Assembly (NCBI GenBank): GCA_015056795.1 | Contig: SVFO01000004.1 | Location: forward strand, 19,274 to 83,273 | DNA: 64,000 nucleotides | Direction: 5' to 3' | From: Lachnospiraceae bacterium | GTDB taxonomy: Bacteria > Bacillota > Clostridia > Lachnospirales > Lachnospiraceae | Shown here: positions 58,073 to 64,000 of the stretch, one piece after another | Layout of the letters: every line of letters begins with the position of its first letter | Numbering within the stretch: the first letter of the stretch is position 1 | Position numbers and translations under genes: made by a program | The notes under the pieces: generated by a model | Databases searched by the model: none | What the model saw: only the letters and a program-made list of their open reading frames with translations | Told to the model about the DNA's origin: nothing

Positions 58073-61027
58073 TCAAGCCTTAAAATAGCTCTCCTCGGGT
58101 CCGAGGTACGATGCTTTCAGCTTTTTGCCTGCAGGATAAATCACAATTCGTTCCAGCACCATGCCTGCCTCGAGTGCCCCAATGCTCAGCGTCTGTACGC
58201 CTTCCTCAAAATTCAGCTCCGTTCCTACGACGTGAATCTGATTCATGACTGCAGCAGACCACTTGGGATCATTATAATCTCCGCCTCGATAGCTGGGATT
58301 CAGAATATTCATGTTCTTCGTCTGCGCCCCTGTTTCAAGATGCACCCTCAGTGCCCTATTATTCACAACGGAATTGACGGGGGAGGTCCAAAGCTCCACG
58401 CGATACTTTCCTGCCTCAGGAATCACAAACCGATAAATCAGTTCAGGCTTTTCCTCCTTGGGAAGGAATTCCGCCGTAGAAGGAAGCACCTTCATGCCGT
58501 TTCCGCTTCTTCCGTGTCCCTCCAGGCACACGAAGCCCACGCCGTCAACATCCTTCTTTTCTGCATAATGGTTGGCCTCCATGACAATCACGCCTTCCAT
58601 GGGATCCGGCAGGAACGTGCCCTTTTCCAGCCCGTCCAGGTTCACGTTGACTGCCTTAACCTCAACGGCAACCACCGTGTCTCCGTCGCTGATCAGAAGC
58701 CTTACCGTCTGAACGCCGTCATTGAGGATCACTCCATCTTCACCCTTGGCATCCTCCATAGCCTTCTGCAATGCTTCCCTGTCGCAGGTCAGTGTCACCT
58801 TGGATATGGTCTCCGTAACTCCCTCCGTAGAGGAAACCTGTAACCATGCGGGAATCTCTCCTTGCTCGACCTTCACGGTGTAATTGAAGCTTCCGATGCC
58901 ATCATTACTGATCTCCAAGGCAACCTGTTGTTTTCCCGGATCCAGGAAATCATGTACGCGGATGCACTGCGGCGCCCCATAATTCTTTGTTGCAAGCCAG
59001 GGATCATCCGCTCTGGAAACACTCATCCTAGGTGCCGTCACGGGCTCCACAAAGCATCTGAGCGGATATTTCCATCCGTCGTCATTCCACTTGGTAAAAC
59101 CAACGTGCTTCTCCATCTCCATGCCAGCCCATTTTCCGTTTCTGAATTCCCGGAATTCCTCACAGAGCCTCTTATCCTCATCAATACACTGCTTTACCAG
59201 CTCTCCGCAGACATTGGCCGCCGGTCTTCCCTGCTGTGCATAATACTGATTCTTTCCTGCATAAAGCTGCATTTTCAGAAGGTTCATGCTGATCTTTGCA
59301 GGATAATAAATCATGCTGTATGCCGGCAGTCTTGAAATCCTGTCCAATACCTCAAAGGTTCTCTCATTGAGCGCCTCAAGCTGATTGATGGTCTCCAACA
59401 TGCGGAAGGTTTCGTTATAGTTGCAGGGATGATACAAGCCCGCATACAGAGCCTCAGGCCTTCTCATGAAATTCAGCCTTACAAAGCCCTCGTAAATATC
59501 TGCAAGTGCCTGCTGCAGTAGCTCGGACGTTCCAGGGAACACCTTTTCCGTCCACTGATTCAGCCATTGTCTCCAGCTATTAACCGCACTGCTTCCCCAT
59601 TTTTCAAAATCATAGGCGAGATCCAGGAAATAATTCAGCGCCACTTCATTTCCCTTGATGTCACCGACATTGACAATCCAGACATCCTTAATGCCATACT
59701 CATAGGCCTCCGTCATCTGCTCCCAAATCAGGGACAGTGGCGTAGAAGGCATCCACTCATAAGACACGGGACCGCCGTGATAATCCAAATGATAATACAT
59801 GCCGAAGCCGCCCTTATGATTACGAATCTCCTCCGTTGGCAGCGTGCGCATGTGACCATAGTTATCCTCACAGAGCATGAAGATGACGTTCTCCAGCTCT
59901 TCCCAGTCCTTTAAGCCTTCTGTCTCATCATCGCCGTAGAAATACGCCTCAACCTCCTTGTACAGGGCAAGCAGCTGCGGAACCTTGTCCAAATCAAAAT
60001 TCACATAGTGCATGATCAGGCCTCTCTGCGCCTTGATCACGCTCTTTAATAAATCAATGTTATCCTTCAGCGTAGAATCGGGGCCCAGCATGGAGCTGTC
60101 ACGCTCTCCGCGCATGCCAATCGTGATCATGTGCTGGTACTTTCCGCTTCTCTTCAGGGAATCCATCCAATAGTTCAAAAGACCTTCCTGATTGGTATGG
60201 AAATTCCACTCATTGCCATAACGAGAATCGGGGCCCTTCACCTGATCCCACTCCTCGCTGGCGCGAAGACAGGGCTCATGATGCGAATAGGCAATGGTAA
60301 TGCCATACATGTCCGCCAACTCTTCATTTGCACTTCCAGGACCATCCAGTGGGAAGCTGGACGCCCACATGGCAGGCCACAGATAATTTCCCTTCATGCG
60401 AAGCAAAAACTCAAACACCTGATCATACAGCTTTGCATTGACTCCGCCAAAATGATTCACCGCCCAATTGCCAAAGCAGGGCCACTCATCATTGATAAAG
60501 AATCCGCGGTATTTTACGCTTGGTTCCTTAGAGACGATTTCAATGTCCTCCTGCGCAGTCAAAATCTTGCGCGGTTGCGGAACGGCATCGCCAAACTTCA
60601 CCATGGGAGAAACCCCAATATATTCTGACAAGGCAAACAGACCATAAATGGTTCCCAGCTTATCGCTTCCCGCGATCACGAGGGAATTGCCGATCATGGT
60701 AATGCTGTAAACCTCTCTCTTTCCACGGATTTTCGACAAATCCAAAACACCGAACTCTCCCAAATATCCCAGTGTCTCGCTATTTCCAAGCGTTCCAACA
60801 AAGATCACGCTTTTATCAACGAAATCCTCCAGGGCCTTCAGTCCGCCTTCTCCAGCCTCCTGATCCTTGGGCAGGTCCTGCACAAGAACCTTAGGGAGCT
60901 GTCCACATACGGCCTTGATGTCCTTGGCAACCTTTTCCGCGATTTTCTGAACGCCCGGAAACGCCGTCGTCTCCAAGACAAAATTTGTTATTTGTTCCTC
61001 ATTGGCTATTACAAAAGAACGACTCAT
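58073..61027 (-). CDS. Glycoside hydrolase family 115 (xylan alpha-1,2-glucuronidase)
   Basis: About 984 residues from the ATG at 61027 (AAGGAAGG ahead; a TTG at 61036 is in frame). The GH115 pattern is visible: SVKYRGFFINDEWPCFGNWA (about 168-187), GMRGERDSSM (about 305-314), LCEDNYGHMRTLP (about 385-397) and the C-terminal Ig-like and helical domains ending EGVQTLSIGALEAGMVLERIVIYPAG. It removes 4-O-methyl-glucuronic acid from xylan or its oligosaccharides. There is no signal peptide, so it should act on imported aldouronic acids. It is the last gene of a GH8-SGNH-GH115 unit. Length is typical (about 960-1000). Confidence 0.93.
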   Translation of the reverse strand: MSRSFVIANEEQITNFVLETTAFPGVQKIAEKVAKDIKAVCGQLPKVLVQDLPKDQEAGEGGLKALEDFVDKSVIFVGTLGNSETLGYLGEFGVLDLSKIRGKREVYSITMIGNSLVIAGSDKLGTIYGLFALSEYIGVSPMVKFGDAVPQPRKILTAQEDIEIVSKEPSVKYRGFFINDEWPCFGNWAVNHFGGVNAKLYDQVFEFLLRMKGNYLWPAMWASSFPLDGPGSANEELADMYGITIAYSHHEPCLRASEEWDQVKGPDSRYGNEWNFHTNQEGLLNYWMDSLKRSGKYQHMITIGMRGERDSSMLGPDSTLKDNIDLLKSVIKAQRGLIMHYVNFDLDKVPQLLALYKEVEAYFYGDDETEGLKDWEELENVIFMLCEDNYGHMRTLPTEEIRNHKGGFGMYYHLDYHGGPVSYEWMPSTPLSLIWEQMTEAYEYGIKDVWIVNVGDIKGNEVALNYFLDLAYDFEKWGSSAVNSWRQWLNQWTEKVFPGTSELLQQALADIYEGFVRLNFMRRPEALYAGLYHPCNYNETFRMLETINQLEALNERTFEVLDRISRLPAYSMIYYPAKISMNLLKMQLYAGKNQYYAQQGRPAANVCGELVKQCIDEDKRLCEEFREFRNGKWAGMEMEKHVGFTKWNDDGWKYPLRCFVEPVTAPRMSVSRADDPWLATKNYGAPQCIRVHDFLDPGKQQVALEISNDGIGSFNYTVKVEQGEIPAWLQVSSTEGVTETISKVTLTCDREALQKAMEDAKGEDGVILNDGVQTVRLLISDGDTVVAVEVKAVNVNLDGLEKGTFLPDPMEGVIVMEANHYAEKKDVDGVGFVCLEGHGRSGNGMKVLPSTAEFLPKEEKPELIYRFVIPEAGKYRVELWTSPVNSVVNNRALRVHLETGAQTKNMNILNPSYRGGDYNDPKWSAAVMNQIHVVGTELNFEEGVQTLSIGALEAGMVLERIVIYPAGKKLKASYLGPEESYFKA

Positions 61028-61074
61028 TTTGATCAAACCTTCCTTGTATCAAAAACTTGTAGAAACCTCAATAG

Positions 61075-62763
61075 CTATCTTACCACGCCGAAGCCAAGGA
61101 TTGTCATCTTCTTCTCCTCGTCTCCGGGAATCATCTGCACCTCGATCAGGTGCTCCTTCGTTTCCTCACCGCGGCAGATGATCTGCGGCGTGCAGTGTGT
61201 CCAGCCGACAGCCCTGGGATCCAGCGTCAAAACCTCTTCGCCGTCCACCTTTACCGTTGCCTTGCCATATTCTGCAGAGCCAGAATCCTTGCTGACAATC
61301 AAAAGAGACTTGCAGGTAATCTTTACGCTAAACGGATCGTTTCCGCTGACGTGCGCCCAGTTGTTCGGGAACTCAGGAACAGGCGCCAGAACGTCGTCCA
61401 TCTCCACCCTCTGCAGATCCTCGTCAATCTCGCAAAAGCTTCCAGCCTTCAGCTCCTGAAGGAGTTCTGACTTCCAAGCCTTGTCAACAAGCTCTACCTT
61501 TTCAAACGTCGTGCCAAACACAGGCTCCTTGCTTCTCCAATCCGTATCTGCCATTGCGGGTGCCGCGTCAATCTGCTTCATCAAATAAATCAAGCAGTCT
61601 GCCATGATCGTATGACCCATGTTGGTCGGATGGAAAACGTCATAGAAGAACTGGCTCTTCGTAAGCACCCTTCCCGTTTCGGGCTTTAAGTAAAACTGTG
61701 GAACGACGCCCTGTCTTACGCTGACCATGGGAACCTCGTAGCGCTCACCAACTGGTCCAAGGCGCTCCTCCAGGTTCCAATCATTTGCAAAGACGGCATG
61801 AATCAAAATGACCGCCGTATCGTCAGAAAGCGCAAGACACTTGCGAACCAGGCTCTCATAGCATAGGCCTTTGGTCTCATCTCCCTCATCGTTTACGGAG
61901 AACTCAATCACGATCAGGTCAGGCTTTACCGTAAAGCTACGAAGGACGTCTCTCTCAAAGCGAATCATGCCAAGCTCGGAAGGCGTACCGCCAACGCCGG
62001 CTTTAATCAGCTTTACGTTCTTCCCAAAGTTTGCCTGAAAACGCTCCCAGGTCTGATAGGCATAGGACTTTAGGTGAATGGGTGTCGCGCCTGCACCCTG
62101 CGTGATGGAACCGCCGATAAAAGCAATCGTAACCTCCTCGCCGCGCTTTGCACGATCCAAAACCTTCTTTACTCTTGCATAGTTTCCCATGCTCATAAGG
62201 GAACGCTTCAAAATGGCCTGATAAGCCTCGCCTTCCACGTTAATCTCCGTGCGCTCCTCCTGCTCCGGCGCCGTAAAGCCCTCGCGAAGATATAGCTTTA
62301 CGTCCACGGTAGCCAGTCTCTCCGGGCGGTCAAACTCAAATCTCATCTGACCTACCACGCCATTATTTTCACTCCACTGATAGTCATCTAACCAAATAAT
62401 CTGCTCCATGCCGTCAGGCTTGCAATGTACCGTGATGGTATCGCCTTCCGCATAGGTATCTTTTTTCCCATACATCTGGAACGCAAAATCAACAACCTGA
62501 TTTTGATCGTCCGCCTCCACGGTGACGCCGATGCCGGCAACCATGTTAAGGAAGCCCTCTGCCGTCTCCAGATTCTGAATCATGGTCTCGTCCGTAATGG
62601 AGCCCACCATCCTCGCAAACGTCGTCAGTCTGGAGCCATCCAGATAAATAAACTGAACGCCTCTTCCGTCTGGCGTGGGATTTCCTGCCACTTCCTTCTG
62701 TCTGCAAATATAAAAGCTGCTACCCTTCGCAGTTGGATCCTTTGGTGCTTTTGGTCCTGTCAT
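61075..62763 (-). CDS. SGNH/GDSL hydrolase, acetylxylan-esterase-like
   Basis: About 562 residues from the ATG at 62763 (GGAGG nine bases ahead). An N-terminal beta-sandwich (about 1-190) leads to an SGNH domain (about 195-395): block I with the nucleophile IAFIGGSITQGAG, block III VIEFSVNDEGDE and the catalytic pair DVFHPTNMGH. A further beta domain follows (about 410-562). This resembles esterases that deacetylate xylan. No signal peptide, so cytoplasmic. It lies between the GH8 and GH115 genes, which cut xylo-oligosaccharides and remove glucuronic acid, so removal of acetyl groups from imported oligosaccharides is the likely job. Confidence 0.88.
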   Translation of the reverse strand: MTGPKAPKDPTAKGSSFYICRQKEVAGNPTPDGRGVQFIYLDGSRLTTFARMVGSITDETMIQNLETAEGFLNMVAGIGVTVEADDQNQVVDFAFQMYGKKDTYAEGDTITVHCKPDGMEQIIWLDDYQWSENNGVVGQMRFEFDRPERLATVDVKLYLREGFTAPEQEERTEINVEGEAYQAILKRSLMSMGNYARVKKVLDRAKRGEEVTIAFIGGSITQGAGATPIHLKSYAYQTWERFQANFGKNVKLIKAGVGGTPSELGMIRFERDVLRSFTVKPDLIVIEFSVNDEGDETKGLCYESLVRKCLALSDDTAVILIHAVFANDWNLEERLGPVGERYEVPMVSVRQGVVPQFYLKPETGRVLTKSQFFYDVFHPTNMGHTIMADCLIYLMKQIDAAPAMADTDWRSKEPVFGTTFEKVELVDKAWKSELLQELKAGSFCEIDEDLQRVEMDDVLAPVPEFPNNWAHVSGNDPFSVKITCKSLLIVSKDSGSAEYGKATVKVDGEEVLTLDPRAVGWTHCTPQIICRGEETKEHLIEVQMIPGDEEKKMTILGFGVVR

Positions 62764-62806
62764 GTCTTTCATCCTCCGCTTTTCTATTTTTCTGATCAAC
62801 GGCTCA

Positions 62807-62821
62807 CTGCGCCTCGCGCAG
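62807..62821 (-). promoter_or_regulatory. GAG-triloop hairpin between GH8 and SGNH genes
   Basis: CTGCGC and GCGCAG form a perfect 6-bp hairpin with loop CTC (plus strand), between the GH8 stop and the SGNH start. Same core as at 14529 and 46166. Confidence 0.45.
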
Positions 62822-62829
62822 CATAAACC

Positions 62830-64000
62830 TTAATACATCCGATAATTTCCGCTCAGTGCCAGGAATGCAAATAAGTACAGGCAATTGTCATAATATCTGC
62901 GATCGCCCTTGCGCAGCGGCTCCTTCCAAAAACGAGATACCCACTGTGCTGCCAGCGCCTTCGTCTGATCAGGGCTTGTCAGGGAGATGGGGCCCTCTAC
63001 TGCCAGCGCGCCCTGCGCCGTCGTCACAAGGATTCCCACGGGATGCAGTGCCTTAATGTCAAGCGGCGTTCCATCCACCTCGTATACGCGGAAGGGGTTG
63101 TCGCGATTGACCACGCCCAAGGTATACTGCAGACGCTCTGCGGCAACGCGCTGCCCTACGTCCACGTGATTCCACTCATAATCCAGTCCAATGTTTGCAA
63201 CCGTACGGTATGCATCACTGTAAAACCAGTCATGTCTGTCCTTCGTCCAACGAAGCGGTCTTGCCATGGGACTTCCGTCAAACTCTGCATATTCCGAATT
63301 CATGCCAGAAACGGGATGGCAGGCCTTCGCAAGATAAGCACGGCTGGCCTTTGCGGCCTCCTTCCAGAAGGGTCTGTCCTCTTCATAGGCCCACTCGGCA
63401 AACAGCTCATAGAAATGAGGCAGATGATAGGATGGATCCGTATAGTCAATGCCCGGCACAAATAGAATCTGATGATTCTCATGATTCCACATGGGATAGC
63501 CCTGACGACCATTCTCGCCCTTGTGAAGCACGGCCCTCAGAATCTCCTTCGCCTCATGGGAATAGTTGAAAATTCCTTCGCCGTCGCCCCATCTGTGAGA
63601 GGCAAAAAACAGCGCCATTGCAAAAAACTCCTCGCCATCCGGTGCAGGACCCATGGCGTTCTTCTTTCCGTCCACGGCACAGGACCATGCAAAATATCCC
63701 TCGTTATAGCCATCCGACATGTACATATAGGTCTTCGCCCACTTCCAAATACGGTCGAACTCCTCCTTCATGTCCATCTGAACGCACATCATCATGCCAT
63801 AGGACATGCCCTCCGTACGCGCGTCATGGTTTCCCGTATCCTCAAGATACCCCATGTCATCGCCAACGGTAAAATAGACCTTGTCTGGTCCATAGAAAAA
63901 CTCCTGCTTAATCTGTTCTAATCGTTCCTGAATCTCTTTCTCCGTCTTTCCAATTTCCGCAAACACGTTGCGGTATGTCTGCTTCTTCAACTCTTCTTCC
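62830..64000 (-). CDS. Glycoside hydrolase family 8, reducing-end xylose-releasing exo-oligoxylanase (5' end at or beyond the window edge)
   Basis: At least 386 residues. The GH8 Rex pattern is clear: QTYRNVFAEIGKTEKEIQ near the start, the catalytic-region GNHDARTEGMSYGMMMCVQM (about 54-73), NAMGPAPDGEEFFAMALFFAS (in parts) and YSDAYRTVANIGLDYEW (about 265-281). It cuts xylose from the reducing end of xylo-oligosaccharides. No signal peptide is seen. The first in-window start candidate is a TTG at 63990, which is weak; the frame stays open to the window edge, so the true start may lie outside. With the SGNH and GH115 genes it forms an intracellular xylan-oligosaccharide unit. Confidence 0.92.
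   Translation of the reverse strand, partial: EEELKKQTYRNVFAEIGKTEKEIQERLEQIKQEFFYGPDKVYFTVGDDMGYLEDTGNHDARTEGMSYGMMMCVQMDMKEEFDRIWKWAKTYMYMSDGYNEGYFAWSCAVDGKKNAMGPAPDGEEFFAMALFFASHRWGDGEGIFNYSHEAKEILRAVLHKGENGRQGYPMWNHENHQILFVPGIDYTDPSYHLPHFYELFAEWAYEEDRPFWKEAAKASRAYLAKACHPVSGMNSEYAEFDGSPMARPLRWTKDRHDWFYSDAYRTVANIGLDYEWNHVDVGQRVAAERLQYTLGVVNRDNPFRVYEVDGTPLDIKALHPVGILVTTAQGALAVEGPISLTSPDQTKALAAQWVSRFWKEPLRKGDRRYYDNCLYLFAFLALSGNYRMY

Overview
The window looks like chromosome of a Gram-positive anaerobe of the class Clostridia, most likely a fibre-degrading Lachnospiraceae-type bacterium. The reasons are a SCIFF peptide with its radical SAM maturase (a near-universal Clostridia marker), a type A RNase P RNA, sigma-A style promoters, strong AGGAGG-type ribosome binding sites, pyrB-pyrI, a fused SecDF, a dnaG-rpoD-trmK operon and intracellular xylan enzymes. 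Almost all genes are on the minus strand, so operons read from high to low coordinates.

Layout. 1-135: a 58-bp hairpin-rich tandem repeat. 145-14502: an eleven-gene exopolysaccharide operon of the Gram-positive Pel type (pqqD-like, a short-chain-dehydrogenase/PelD fusion, PelE-like, a large membrane protein, DUF2194, pelF, pelG, DUF2304-like, two glycosyltransferases, DUF4874/DUF4832). 14638-23030: a small acidic protein, a Maf-HAD fusion, polyphosphate kinase and exopolyphosphatase, a DUF815 ATPase, pheA and a zinc-type ArsR regulator. 23109-25183: ApbE facing a NusG-domain-II/Gx-transporter pair. 25229-29283: a folate operon (folC-folE-HD-folP-folBK). 29485-32146: a PH-domain protein, a nitroreductase and pyrBI. 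32301-37200: a CmpB-like membrane protein, YlmH and a metal (zinc) group made of a ZIP transporter and two CobW-type GTPases, one with a remarkable His/Asp/Cys repeat. 37364-39692: a lipoprotein protease, a wrecked hybrid sensor kinase and rnpB. 39750-46151: a housekeeping operon dgt-dnaG-rpoD-trmK-nucleoside kinase. 46270-53456: recJ, a condensation-like acyltransferase, DUF6320, an esterase and secDF. 53660-57894: SCIFF and its maturase, GtrA, a TIGR04086 protein and a CNNM/CorC-type protein. 58073-64000: a glucuronoxylan locus (GH8, SGNH esterase, GH115), all without signal peptides.

The most notable signals are these. (1) The PelD protein has the four membrane segments, GAF domain and a degenerate GGDEF domain that keeps an RxxD cyclic-di-GMP I-site, but it also carries an N-terminal SDR domain that seems catalytically dead; a PqqD-like protein leads the operon. 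(2) Two intergenic elements of about 137 nt lie in front of folC and recJ. They share an architecture supported by many compensatory base changes, with a three-strand alternative pairing next to the ribosome binding site and a tiny ORF. (3) A second dispersed hairpin family has three copies with a constant bulged base and exchangeable stems. (4) Several structured short leaders and a 58-bp hairpin repeat occur. All functional statements rest on reading the sequence and on recall of the families; no search was run.
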